Positions 10,914 to 23,300 are shown, counted from the first letter of the stretch. The stretch is DNA of 64,000 bases from Syngnathus acus (GCF_901709675.1 NC_051087.1:1320001-1384000); one strand, 5' to 3'. Numbers and translations: made by a program. Notes: generated from the sequence alone by a model not told the origin.

Positions 10914-12950
10914 ACCTCCTTAGTGAAGGGGATGATAAACTCCAGGCTGTTTTCTTGGATGAAGCTGGTTAGATTGCTTTTGTCCAGCTTGCCGTCGTCA
11001 GACAGGGTGTAGTCCACTCTGCCGTCATCAAACTAAATAAAAAATTAAAAAATAGAATATGTAAATTTATGCGAATTTTGTGAATTTTGCCACCCACCAA
11101 ATTTATTTAAAAAATGCAAGAATCATTTTATTCTTACCGTTTTTTCCCATGTATAATGCGCCCCCATGTATAATACGCACCCTAAAAATGGCATGTTGAT
11201 GCTGGGAAAAAGCCTGTACCCATGTATAATACGCACCCAAATTTTGACTCCTACTTAAGTCCGTAAACGTAAAATTATTTCAGAAAAAAGATCATCTTTG
11301 GGAACAACCGGATGTTATTCTGCCGGTCAGTATCACTGCGCATGCGCTAGCAAACTCGATAGCGAAGAAATGTTTCGGATTTGTGTAGGGTACATTGTGA
11401 CAGCAAACGAGCAGGTGATCGAGCAAGCGTCTGATACGAGAGCATTGTGTTCGTATGGAACGTGTTTGAAGTGAACAGCAGAGAAGAAAGCGCATCTGTA
11501 ATGGCGGCCTCCGTATGATATCCGGATAAAAACATTTTTTACCCATGTATAATGCGCACCCCAGATTTTAGGACAATAAATTAGTTAAATTTTGCGCATT
11601 ATACATGGGAAAAAACGGTATTTATTCCCAGGATGCTGTTAAGTCCACATACCTTTTTGAAGAGCACAACCGTCTCAGATTTCAATTCATACTTCTGGAA
11701 AACCTCCGGAGATGTCGTGATGCCGAACTCCGTGTCGGTCGTGTCCATGACCAACTGGGAAAACTCCTTGGCTGCGTCGCTTTCCAAACTCTGGGTGAGA
11801 AAAGTGGAGTATGAAGATCCATACATGCGTGTAGATTCAAAGAGCTGAGGACGGACCTTAAAAAATCCCACGACGGTGATGTTGTGGGCGTCAACAAAGC
11901 TGGCGGCAGAGTCAGCGTCCGCCAGGACCGTTGCGCCGGGACCGCTGCGACGCTTCAACCACCGGATGATTCCATTTACTGTCCTCTGACCTAGAAACAG
12001 TTTGATTCACTAGCTTAGCTTTAGGCGACAATAGTTCTTTTATTTTTTGAGTACCGTTGAAGTCGATGGGTTGCTTTCGGTCGCCGTGGACAAAGAGCTT
12101 GAGAACGGGAAAGCTGTTGATGGCAAACTCGTCGGCCAGCTCCTTCTCGTCGGTGGCGTCCACTTTGGCCAAGCCGACGGCGGGCTGGTCCTTCAGCTTG
12201 CCGGCCGCCTCGGCGTAGATGGGCTCCAGCTGCTTGCAGTGGCCGCACCATGGGGCATCTGCATGCATGAAAAAAAGAATACAAATTGAAAAGCAACTAG
12301 GTGACGTTTTTCGCTGATAGGACCTGAAACTTTGCTCCCTGAGCACGTGGGAAAGTGGAGGCAGCGGAACATCTGGACAATGGGTTGCTTGCTTTAAACG
12401 GAGCTCAAAGCTATAAAGGATACATTTCAAAATGTTTTTCTTTTAATACAAAATCAAATCATCATTCAGCAGTATTCCACTAAACAGTATTAAATAAATA
12501 TAACACTCATTCTAGTTTTGTTTGGATAAAAATGCTGCAATATAATTTTTAAAATGTATTTTTTTTAGATTACCTGAGGAACTAAGAAAGGTGGAGCGTA
12601 TGGCTTTGAAAATGCGAATTAATTATCTAAATAAAAATATTGACTTATATTTTTATTGCAAATCAATACATTTGAAATCCTTTCACGTGACTCGTGTGTT
12701 ACTCACAGAATTCCACCAATAAATATTTGGTCTGGTTGAGCGCCCTGGCAAAGTTGTTGCCATGGAGCACCATCACGTTTTTGTCCTCGTCGATCTGGCT
12801 GCTCTTCTCCTTCTTGGGTGGCTCTTCATCTTCCTTTTGGGGCTCTTCGTGGTTCTTCTCCGTCTCAGCGTGCTCATCGCAGGAGGCCAGCAGTAGCAGT
12901 AACAGCGGCAGCAGGAGCAGGAGCAGGCCCGCTCGCGCTAACTTTGGCAT
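9655..12950 (-). CDS. pdia2: Protein disulfide isomerase A2 (pancreatic-type PDI)
   Basis: Eleven coding exons: 12707-12950, 12055-12258, 11857-11990, 11653-11790, 10916-11032, 10714-10839, 10449-10640, 10265-10385, 10007-10185, 9808-9912, 9655-9714 (1620 nt, 539 aa). It has a leucine-rich signal peptide ([18 protein letters not shown]), a charged Glu/Lys spacer, and a-b-b'-a' thioredoxin domains. Intact CGHC active sites lie at residues 86-89 and 430-433, within YAPWCGHCK in both a domains. The C-terminus is KDEL after an acidic stretch. PDIs form, break and rearrange disulfides in ER client proteins. An in-frame Met two codons upstream (12956) is an alternative start. Intron 7 appears to use a GC donor. 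Intron 5 has a (CA)n tract directly after its donor and a MITE lies in intron 4. Assignment as pdia2 rather than p4hb rests on overall fit, the long spacer and the chromosome 16p-like neighbours. Confidence 0.9.
10869..10910. repeat. (TG)21 microsatellite abutting a pdia2 donor
   Basis: An uninterrupted TG run on the plus strand, (CA)n in the pdia2 transcript. It starts at the splice donor of intron 5 (GTAAAC, 10910-10915). Confidence 0.95.
11135..11620. mobile_element. hAT-like MITE in pdia2 intron 4
   Basis: A 486-bp element with perfect 27-bp terminal inverted repeats beginning TACCGTTTTTTCCCATGTAT, flanked by a near-perfect 8-bp target duplication (TTTATTCT at 11127-11134, TTTATTCC at 11621-11628). 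Eight-bp duplications are typical of the hAT superfamily. Subterminal CCCATGTATAATRCGCACCC units recur inside. There is no transposase frame, so it is non-autonomous. Confidence 0.85.
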
Positions 12951-13614
12951 CCTCATATTTGCGAGCCTCGTGACGTTCGGAGCCTTTTTGACATCACTGA
13001 GAGGAGCGTGTGGCACAATTCTACTGGCCTCGCCTTTCAGCCAATCAAGTGGACTCATTCTGGCCTCTCTTTAGTGTTAAACAAATTGCCCCGGATAAGC
13101 AAACGTATCTTTTCGTGCCTTTTTAATACGATAGACGTCTTTATTTTTTATTTTTAGCACTTTCACGACGGCTTTCGTCATAAGGAAAACATCAAATAAC
13201 AGAAAATAGGACAAACATTGGCAATGATACCAAGTATGAGTTGGACATATTTCTGCTTTCATTCATCCTCCAGATAGTTAAGATTTTTTTTTTCTTCTAC
13301 GTAGTCCTGGCACTTTCGGCCCTAAAATGTCTGCTTCAAACTAAAATGTTTGACTTCCACTTTCGCTCGTCCTTATCACACCTGCGCCAAATTGAATGTG
13401 GATCTAATTTTTTTATATTTAAAATTAAATTGAAATCGTTTTTAAAGGGACGTAACATACAGCCACATTTCCCATAATTACATAGTTACAACAAAGACTT
13501 ATAAATCAAATTGAAATGTAAAATGTATTATTTTTTGCACTTTTAAGACTCTTTACAGACACAACAATTTGTGACAGCAGTGATAATAAAAGGCCACAAT
13601 CCAAAAAGATTTTG
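12951..13614. other. Intergenic: pdia2 promoter side and percc1 3' flank
   Basis: Next to 12951 lies pdia2 5' UTR/promoter. An open frame runs on upstream to 13058, but a signal peptide starts at 12950-12956. From about 13080 to 13614 the DNA is AT-rich with no coding signal and probably includes percc1 3' UTR. Confidence 0.4.
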
Positions 13615-14160
13615 TCAATGCAGCACATCCGCGTCGTCCGGGTTGGGGTCCCAGTTGGCAAGCAGGTCACTAAAGTCCGGTTGGGAGTTTTCCAGGGTGT
13701 GCAGGCTGAAATTCATGTGGGTGTCCCCATCGTGAAGCTCCGGAGGGTCCGGCTCATTCCAGAAACTGAGCGGCAGGTGCCTTGCGTTCATGGGGCGGCC
13801 CTGGCCTTTGCCCCGGGACTCAAACAGCTCAGCTAGGGGGCCCAGCTCCGAGGAGGGCTGCTCCTCGCGTGCCGATACGACCGGCCTCAGCGGCTCGTCG
13901 TTGATGTCGTCGGAAGCGGTGCCCCCGTCGTAGACATCCCGGCCGAAATACCGGCGGACGTCGCGGCTGATGACATCGGCGAACCTCAGCAGACGCTCGG
14001 TCGCGTCCTGTGGGTCTGACAAGACCCGGGGCTCCGAAACCGTCTCGTCTTCATCTTCATCTGTGGACCACCTCTCCTCCTCTTCTTCTTCCTCCTCCAG
14101 AGGGAAATAGACTGGGGACGGCACCCGGAGCTGCAAGTTGCGCATGACGCCCGTCGCCAT
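13615..14160 (-). CDS. percc1: PERCC1 (proline/glutamate-rich coiled-coil protein 1)
   Basis: A single coding exon, 181 aa. Conserved blocks in family order: N-terminus MATGVMRN, an acidic Glu run (LEEEEEEEE), LLRFADVISRDVRRYFGR, LGPLAELFESR, LPLSFWNEPDPPEL and QPDFSDLLANW. In humans PERCC1 lies at 16p13.3; loss of its enhancer region causes congenital diarrhoea through failure of enteroendocrine cells, and its biochemical role is unknown. I chose Met at 14160 because it aligns with the human start and because a TATA box at 14208-14217 would place transcription start between it and an upstream in-frame Met at 14205. The first part of the protein is highly charged and probably disordered. Confidence 0.9.
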   Translation of the reverse strand: MATGVMRNLQLRVPSPVYFPLEEEEEEEERWSTDEDEDETVSEPRVLSDPQDATERLLRFADVISRDVRRYFGRDVYDGGTASDDINDEPLRPVVSAREEQPSSELGPLAELFESRGKGQGRPMNARHLPLSFWNEPDPPELHDGDTHMNFSLHTLENSQPDFSDLLANWDPNPDDADVLH

Positions 14161-14207
14161 CGTCGTGAGTGAGCTGCGCTGCGCTGCGCTGGCCAAAAAT
14201 GCCAACT

Positions 14208-14217
14208 GTATATATAC
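14208..14217 (-). promoter_or_regulatory. percc1: TATA box of percc1
   Basis: GTATATATAC on the minus strand, 48-57 bp upstream of the chosen percc1 ATG. A start site about 30 bp downstream would give a very short 5' UTR and exclude the in-frame ATG at 14205. Confidence 0.6.
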
Positions 14218-15600
14218 GCACGCCTCAGCGAAAGTGGGTGTAAATATTTGTGTTGGTCAAATAATCTTTTGTTTACTTTAGCGCCCGGCAACTAGGAAGA
14301 GGGTCTGCGCCTTAATGGACGCTCTGCTGGGGCCACAATGGAAAGTTGCCGTGGGCACGCACACGTACACGCATAGATAAACAAACGTGGTTTTATGAGG
14401 TAGTTAAAAGGTAAAAAGAGCGTAAAAGCGAATTTCACGCCGTTTTGATCTCTAAAGGAGGGCAGAAATTAAGCCAACACATGATGCCAATGTCGTCGTA
14501 ATAATAATAATAAATAAAACATATCTCAAGAAACACTAATGAGCTAAAATGATGATGGGTTTAATTATGCAATGTTATCATTATATAATTGTCATTATGT
14601 AAACCAAATCACTTTGTGCCTTCAATTGATAGACGTTATTTTAAATCCATTTTTAACCATATTTAATTCAATAAAGATTTTTTAAAAATCTTTATGTACA
14701 TAATTCACTCAGTCTGGTTTGATATATTTTGCTAATATTTAATCTGGGTATTAATATTTAATCGGGTCACTTTTTTGCTATCTTTTTATTTTTATTCAAT
14801 ATGTTTTTATTTATACAGTTTACAAAATACTTTTGTTTGATTATTTCCTTTGATCTGCCTTTTTCATTCATTTATCCAACGTTGATTTATTGTTACATTG
14901 GTTTAATGATTACATTTTTAATTAGTAAATGGTTGTTGTTCATTTCTAACGTATTTTGGATGATTACTGAGTCTGATACTTTTCTCTTCGTTCCTTATTT
15001 GGAATGATACTTTACTGATACATTTAAATCCCCAATTTTCCTATATTTTAAAAAAGCGTTGCTGTCATAAAGCGTCATCAGAGGGTCAACTAAATCCACA
15101 CAAGTCAATTACATTGTGTTTATGTCTGCATGCGTTATCAGGACCCCCCCTGGTCATCAGTATCCTGGCTTCTGTGTTGACTTTAGGCCTCAAGATCAAT
15201 AGCGGCAATATGGCAGCACTCCACCGTCTGATCGCAAATTACACGCTCTTTTAGCCACACGAGCTCTATGTCCACACTAGCGCACAGAAATACGCAGACG
15301 TCATCTTTTTTCCATCGCTTTAAAAGCACATGATCGTTTTGGGATTGTTTAATCATCACCACAAACGTTAACTGAATTAGAAACCTTTCTAGCAAGTTTA
15401 GTTAAGGTGACAACACAAACAAAACACGTTGTAAACACATAAATCATGATAGTTTCGGATTTCTGTCAAAAATATGAAGTCCATTTGATCACAAAATTTA
15501 AGCACGTTTCTGTTTCCGACGACCAAATGTGACTTGGCAAACAGATTTTAGGTCCATGCAAAACTGGAAAAGAAAATGTACTTACCTGCATTCTCTCCAA

Positions 15601-15619
15601 TGGCCAGTAGAGGGAGACG
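15601..15619 (+). promoter_or_regulatory. Candidate CTCF motif
   Basis: The plus strand reads TGGCCAGTAGAGGGAGACG, a close match to the CTCF consensus. It lies in the gap between percc1 and tmem131l. Confidence 0.5.
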
Positions 15620-16048
15620 TGAGGCTTCTAAACTTTCACAGAACTCTGGGGGCAAAACACAGTCAGAGAAGCTCAGTGATGAAACCATATCAAATCAAAA
15701 CTACTCACCATTTGAAGAAGGCCGTCATGTCTGAGAAGATTTATTTCCAAGTTGATTCTGAACACAGCCGCATTTAAAACGAATTCAACAAAATGGAGAC
15801 TTTTTCAAGTAGAAAACCTTGTTTTTAATTTTCTATGATCAAAACTGCAAAACATCTAGAAAAATATACAACAAATGTCCACAACGTTTGAAAATGGGAA
15901 CATAAAAGAAAAGGAATATTCACATTTTCCCCATTATTGATAAAAGAACATTCTTTTTTTTTTACTTGGTGGTATACATGTTCTATATGTTTTTGCAATT
16001 ATTGTGATGCTTTTTTTTTTTTTTACTCATGGTTGTTTTTCTTTCTTT

Positions 16049-17299
16049 CTAAACGTCGCCGCAGTAGCCCGAGTCGTTGGATAGCTGCGAGTTGGAGCTG
16101 CGATTGGACGAGGAGTTCCAGATGTCCAAGTTCATGTGAGGGCCGAACGGGTTGAAGCTGGAGAACGGGACGCCACCGCACGCGGGCACCGCTGCCGAGA
16201 ACGGGACGCCACCGCCACCACCGCACGCGGGCGCCTCTGCCGTCTCACGGGCGAAGGGCGAATGCGGCGGCGTGACGGGTGACGCCGGCGACATGGGTGA
16301 CGCCGGCGACATGGGCGCCGAGCGCTCATGCTGCAGGTGGCCGTGGTGGTGGTAGGGGGCGCTCTGCGGCGTCCAAATGGAGCCAAACAGGCTGGACATG
16401 GGCGACAGGCTGCGGGTGCCTGAGAAGAAAGGCTGACCAACCACCGGTTCTTCGTTAAAGCGCGTCAAAGCCAAATTGATTGTTGAGAAAAAAATTTAGC
16501 GGGGCTCGACCGACAATGTATGGTGAATATGAAAACGTGTGATTGTAAAGATGGTCACCTTGGTGCCCACGCAGGCGGCAGAGTCCCAAGTGGAGCCCGG
16601 GGATTCTTGGGTATGTTGCTCACTCCAGCCCGCCTGACTGGCGGGGGGGACGGCGTGGCACTCTTGATGAGGAAATCCCGCCTGCATCGCCGCGTTTCCT
16701 GTCGGACGGTCACACGAGGCTTAAATGAGGATGTGCGGTTAGCGACGCCGCGCACCAATGTGAAGGCTTGTGTACCGATGTAGCAGCCGTCCTCGCTGTA
16801 GGCGTACGGATTACTGCAGTGGTTGTTGCCACTTCGCCATGCAAACCTGTGGGAAGAAACAAACAAAAAATATTAGATATACACACATACAGTTGGTGAC
16901 GGGTTCTTCCAAAAGTGTCGGTCGGGATGGCATCATACCCGTTATACGGCCTTGGCGAGGTCGTCTGAGGGATGAAGGGCAGCACTTCGGCGGTGCTGGT
17001 GTTGTACCGGAACTCGTTGGTGAGCGGAACCGAGGGTGCCGACCAAGTTTCCTCGGGCCGGAAGTGACCCGTCAGGTCTGGGGGGGGAAAAAAATACAAT
17101 AAAAATCAGCTACAAAGTTTTTCACATACAAAGATGTTTTGGATTTCGGACGGCCTGGTTACCAGTGTTCCTCTCCACCCCTGCGGCGACGGCGGCAAAA
17201 CTCGGGGCGAAGCTGGACACGGCCGGGTCGGGACTTTGGCACTGGTCTTTACGGTACACGCTGCTGGTTGGAACACGTGACACAGTTACGATTTAAAAA

Positions 17300-17331
<32 letters not shown>

Positions 17332-20300
17332 AGCATGAGGAGCCACTTCTAGCGTGAGTCATTAAATACTTGAAGGGTTTGCAGTTGGCGTTTGCAGGCT
17401 GGTAGGCGTCTCGCTCTGCTGTGTACATGTTATACTGCATCGGATCCCCTGGGGGGGGGAAATAGAAGGCAACTCATAAAACGTGGGACCACGTCATGAC
17501 TTGCCACTTCATGAGATGTTTTTGTGTGTGTACTTTTTCTGGATGAAGTAGCGCAGGCGTGTCTGGCTTCCTTGTCGCCCTCCACGCTGCTAGCGCTGCT
17601 CCAGCTGCCCCAGCTCCCCCTGCTGGCCCGCACGCTGCCCGACGAGCTGCCCGAGTCCGAGCCCGACTCGCACCGCTCGGCCACGCACTTTCGCCGACTG
17701 CGGGCGGGGCAGGCGCCTGCCGGAGTCCAAATAAAACAGCCGCAATGAAAGTCCCACCGTCGAATGCGATTGAGTGTGCAGGCAAGAGAGGGAAGCTTTG
17801 CCCACCGTTTTGTCTGACGGCGTTGTCGGCACGCAGTCCGGGTTTGGGAGCTTCGACCGCCGGAGCGTTGCAGCAGCGGTTCTTGGTGCGTGACGGCGCC
17901 GGGTTGCGGTCCGCCGCGCTCCAATCGGGCTCCCGCTGCCTCTCCGGAAGCAGCAGTGCTTTCTGTTCTGGAGCGCTGCAAAGTTCCAACCGAGACAATT
18001 AGCGACGAGAAAAAGCCACGAGAAGAAAAACGACTGGCGGCCGGCCTACCTTGAGACACACTCCGTCTTCCGGCGACTTTTCTTTCCCTTATTATTATTA
18101 TTACTAAGATTACTACTACTGCCCGTGTCGGCAATTGACGCCTTTTTGGGGGGGTCTTTGTTGTCTTCCCTTAACTGTAAGAGAAAATAACAATAGTTTG
18201 ATTGCAAGTAAAGAGCAGCACTGACATTTTCAGTGGAATCGTTTGGTTACGCTCAAATGGTTTTCCATTTCCAATGTAAATCACACTATCAACGCGCTGA
18301 CCTGTAGCTCAGCGTCGGGCGCCTCGGCGTGATTCATCTCCACGGGCTTGCACAACAGGAGGCCCGGCCTGGGTCCGGGGCAGAGCGTGACGTTTTGCGG
18401 GAAGCCAGCAGGAATTTCCACGGGAAACATAATGGCTGCTGGCACACTGTCTTCAACTTTCAAGTCCGCCGGCGCCTTTTTGGCCATCTCGCTGACAAAT
18501 GACGGTTCGTTGTTGTTGGACACGTCGGGGTCCGGCGTCAGAGGCGCTTCGGGTACCGGTTCTTCGTACTCCTCACGCTCCTCGTGCTCTTCGTCCGTGG
18601 GCGCCGACGGCGCGGTGGCCGCGCTGGGCTTGTACTTGCCGTAGTAAAGGGACACCTTGTGTTTCTTTTGGGGTTGCGACGGGGCGCCGGGGGAGCTCTT
18701 CTTGGACGACTGAGGACGCTGAGCGGGCTTGTTGGACAGCGCCGGGGAACCGCGACCTTTGCCCTTATCCGAGGTGTGACACGAGTCCACGTAGCTCTTA
18801 CAACTACCCTTGGCTTTACTTGAGAGGGGAAAAAAAAAAAGACGCAATTTAAGTATGTAAACAACTTTTGTTCTGCGGAAGCAAGATGGTGGAAAAAAAA
18901 AAAAAAAAAAAACATACTTGACACCGTTGGGTGTGATGTTGTTGACGGGGCCATTGTCGCGGGACAAGTTGGAGTTGTGGTTGCTCCGGATGGCCGGCAC
19001 GGAGAACTCGCTGAGGATGTACTGCGCCTGATGGAACGCCATCAAGCACACACCCAACAAGGAGAAACTGGAAAGACACACACAAAGAAGTTGGAGGTCC
19101 GCCAAAGTAACGCTAACCGCTAACTTAAATGTCAAGTAGCAACTGACCAGGTGAAGACAAGCGTGACCACCCAGAAGGATTCCTCCCAGCTCGGGCCCGG
19201 CACAACTTGAGCGCACAGGGGCAGCATGTGGTGGGGCAACGTCACGTTGAGGGTGAACGGGAAGCTGGTGCCGCGCGACGTCACCAGCACCAGGTCGCGG
19301 ATCACCCAGGACGACGTGAAGTCCGGCGTGAACCTGGACGGGAGCAATCAAACGAGTTTGCTGACATTTGCTTTAGCCTGCCAGACAAAAAACAGGAAGT
19401 AGCGAGTCCCACTCACGCTACTGTAATCTCGGCCGAGCCGTTGCGTTCGAGGCTGAAGGAGCGGCACTGCAGCACCTCGAAGCCGAAGCCCTGACACTTG
19501 TAACCGTTGACGTTCATGGACGTGACGGTGAGGGGCAGCTCGCCGGCGTTCTCCACTTTGAAGCTTTTGCGGATGGCGAAGAGCGGCTTGTTGTCGCCGC
19601 GCAGGCCAGCTACGGACGGGATGAACCATGACAATCCATTCATGATTTAAAAAAAAAAAAAATGGAGCCCTCACCATCTCTGCACTCCATCAGAGTGGAC
19701 TGAGGAACGTTGAAGCGCAGGGAGGCCCCCGGACCGGGCAGCTTGCCGCCAACCCTCAGCAGCTCTTTGGCCCCGTGGCCCCTCACCGTGACCATGTCAA
19801 ACACGGTCAGGTTGTTCCTGAAAATGTACACACACAAACTGAGACTACATTTGAAGCTCCTTAGATAAGACGTCAGAGCTCTGATTGTCTAAATTGAACC
19901 ACTAGACTGGCTTGAGGGTCTGTGTACCTGATGATCAGGATGGTGGTGGTGGGCTTGTGCTCGGACGGCGTAAACACGACGGCCACTTCCCGGGATTCCC
20001 ACGGTTGGAGCAGCAAGCGCAGGACGCCGTCACCTCTCGGGGTCTTCGCATCCTCGCTCGCCTTGAAAACGGGCGAGAATCTATCAAGGAATGCAATGAA
20101 GGCAACGAGGAATCATGTTTTGTTTTTTAAGCTCACCCTGGGTGGTACGTTCAACAATGAGAACTCTGCAGTACTGATGTTGACCGCCAGGGGGCTGATG
20201 TTGAACCTGCAAAAGAAAACTGCTACATTTAGAAAAGGTGAAGAAAAAAAAAAACCCTGCTACGCTGTTGTACCATTTGGTGAGAATGTCCAAAGCTCCA

Positions 20301-23300
20301 AGTGGGGAAGGATAGAGGGAAATAATCTGGATCTCCACAGAAACCACAGATGACGAAGGGTTCTTCAGCAGCAAAGTTTTCACCTACAGACACACATATT
20401 TCCTGTCTCAGCATTTGTTTCACGTTACAACGCAAGCGATTGCTCAATCACCTTGCTCTCATTAATGGGCGTGGCGCCAAAATCCAGTGGTGACGACGTC
20501 TCTGTGGGGAGCCTGGGCCACCTGAAACATGCACACAAGCCGCCAATAAAGCATTTTTATATTTTAAGAATAGGATTGCGTTAAGCCTTTTGTTGACGCT
20601 GACCTGCAAGGCAGCTTGTCTTTATTCTTCTGCCAGCGGGAGAAGAGTCGGCCGGCCAGCTTGCTATCAAGCGTCCAGGACGAGCGCGAGAAGTCCGGCA
20701 GGAGCGTGCGTTGCCACTCTGAGCGATCTGGACGCCAAGCAGAATTCGATGAATCGTAACCGAGCGTCCGATTTCAAAGACTTATTTTCAGGCCTCACCT
20801 GCTTCGGACAATTTGAGCGGGCACGGTCGCCGGCACTCTCGCTCGGACTCGAACACCAAGTCTCCCTGCTGAGACGGGAGATAACCAACGACTCAATGCG
20901 GCTTCCGCGACGCCAGTTGGCGATTTTCCTACCTCGGAAGGGTCGGCGTGAAAGGAGAGAGGGACGCGCACGGCTGCGCCCACTTGGGTGTTGAGGCCGA
21001 GCGTGAGGGAGTGACCGGCCGGCGGCGCCCGGTCCGAGAGCCGGAGGGACAAGATGGACCAACAACCCTGCGGCACCGTTAGCGGGCCGCCGAAGTTCAA
21101 CACCTGGCGGGCGGAAAGAAAAAATTGCTGTCGACTACACTGAGTCAGCATCCAATTCTTTTTCCAAACGGCGCACCTTCATCGCCCCCTTCAGTTTGGG
21201 AGAGAGACGGGCGCCGGTCACGGTGAGCGGCAGCGGGAACGGGTTGGTCAGCCACAGTTCCACCCGCTCTGTGGTTTTCTGTTTGACTTGGAAAAGGCTG
21301 GACAGGTCCTCCGTGCTCCACCTGCGGCCGGGTGCGTGTCAGAACCGTCCTGCTGATGGCCGTATTGGAATGTGTTACCTGTGCGCGATATGTAATCCGG
21401 CCAGGTTGTGCGTCATCTGGTTGCCGAGCACCTTTACGCTGATATGACGGACGCATTTGCTTCCGTGGCCGGAACCTGGAATGGCGTGGGAAAACAGATA
21501 GGTGAATAAACTGTGAGTGAGAAAGGAGCAAGGGGAAAAGTTTGGACCTCTGCAGGTGAGGGTGGCCACTTGGGTAAAGTTTTTGGCTTCTGAACGCAGA
21601 AGAACTCGATTGATTTCCAGAGCGGCGTCCACTTTGGATAGCAACTGCATGTCCTGGGTGGGTGGATTCAAAACACAGAGAAGCGTCAAACATGCATTTG
21701 GATTTGCAATCAGCCCCCAAAGACAAACAAGTCACCTTTATGTAGAGCCTTTTGCTTCCGGAATTTTGCATATAAACTCCTATTTTTGGTTCCCCTGCAA
21801 CAGAAATGACATAGAAAGAAATGACAGGCTAAAACGAATTCAGAACAAATGAAAGCAAGCCATGCACTTCAAACATTCTATATACGTTATAGCTGACAAA
21901 GAGTAGCGATACCTCCAGTACGTTTTGAGGTAGAAAATCTCATTTTACACAATGAGAAAAAAACCCATTACAATTTCTTTTTAATGTGGATTGTTTTTAT
22001 CAAATGAAATGAAATGCAAACAGAGGAATGCAAATAATTCAAATAAGAATATTTATCTCTAGTAATTACTTATAATAGTTTTTTTTTCTTATTTATATTA
22101 TTATTATTTTTTAAATATTTGTCTCCAGTAATTATTTATAATTGTGTTTTTTTTCCTTCTTCTCCAGGGCACGACAAGGAGACACCCACCGAGTGCGGCC
22201 TGTCCGGCAGCGGGGACCGTGAGCAGCAACAGGATGTGCTCAAGGACGTAAGGCTTGAGCTTGTCCAGATCGGCGGGCTGCTCGCAGCGTGCCGACAGGT
22301 CCAGCTGCAGGCTGAGCCGCTCCTCGTTCTGGAGGCAGGAACCCTGCGTGTGTGTGTGTTGGCAAGACGCCCGGTGAGGCTTCCCAAGCACGAGAAGTTT
22401 CGGACAATAATACGCAGAATAAAAAAAATCCACCGGTACCTGTGACGTGACGAACAAACTCTTGGGCAGGCTGCACTCCAGCAGGAGACCCAGAATGGTG
22501 ATGTTGGACACATCTTCCTGCACGAGTAACAAACACAAATGCTCTGGCATTCAAAGTGGGATCTATTTTTTTCCAGTATGGGTAAGTCACGATAAAAATA
22601 CATGGATTTAAAAAAAAAAAAAAAACTTGTTGAACCCACACTATTTTAAAATCTGCTTAATTGTTGCACAACATCGTATAAATACTCGTCTGGATGATTT
22701 TGCATACGTGTGTCAATCGAGTACAGTAAGGTTACGTAAGAACCTTTTTTTGAAAGCAGAAGCAGAACTGCGGACGGACTGAGCGGCAAGAGTGACCCTG
22801 CCAGGCTACTTCCTCTTGCGTGGCTTTCGTCTTGACTTTTACATCACTTAAACACGCGCAGACTTTCACGCTCTTGAAAAATAAATGAATAAATAAACAC
22901 AAACACACCCACCCCACCCTTGGGGTGTCATTTATATTGCTAATTATAGCAGCATTGGTGTCGGATATCAGGTCAAGTGAGCGCCTGTGCACGCCGGACT
23001 GTGTTGTGTCATCCGAGCTGCTGACGCGACACTTTTTCTTTTTTAATTGAATTTTTGCACGACAAAAAGCTTCTTTGTGCCTGCAGAAAAGAGTTTTGGA
23101 TGAATGCATACCTGAGTTTGGGTCAACTTGATGCTCTGGATATGCGGGAACACCAACTCGCTGTCCTTTCGTTGGACAGATTTTAACGAGCCCTGGTGGA
23201 CACCGACACCAAAGACCTGAGAGGAGGGGGGGGAAATGATTAAGATATTAGTTTAGCACAGTTCCACAACAAAGCAAACCCAGAGAGTTGAGCTTTTCAA

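Larger units (their letters stand above)
14161..16048. other. AT-rich intergenic region, boundary between two conserved gene blocks
   Basis: No coding exon is supported. It separates the chromosome-16p-like block on the left from the 4q31-like block on the right. It contains the percc1 TATA box, a CTCF-like motif at 15601-15619 and a donor-like sequence at about 15583-15588 on the minus strand, directly downstream of that motif, which could end an upstream percc1 noncoding exon. The rest is low-complexity A/T. Confidence 0.5.

Noticed and set aside
14161-14205. N-terminally longer percc1 from Met 14205
   Set aside because: The human protein starts at the second Met, and the TATA box position would leave the first outside the transcript.
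17430-18134. 234-aa minus-strand open frame
   Set aside because: Crosses introns between tmem131l exons 26-28 in the wrong frame.
18281-19351. Long 356-aa minus-strand open frame
   Set aside because: It runs through two tmem131l introns and reads exon 23 out of frame; the true exons are 19148-19333, 18918-19067 and 18302-18818.
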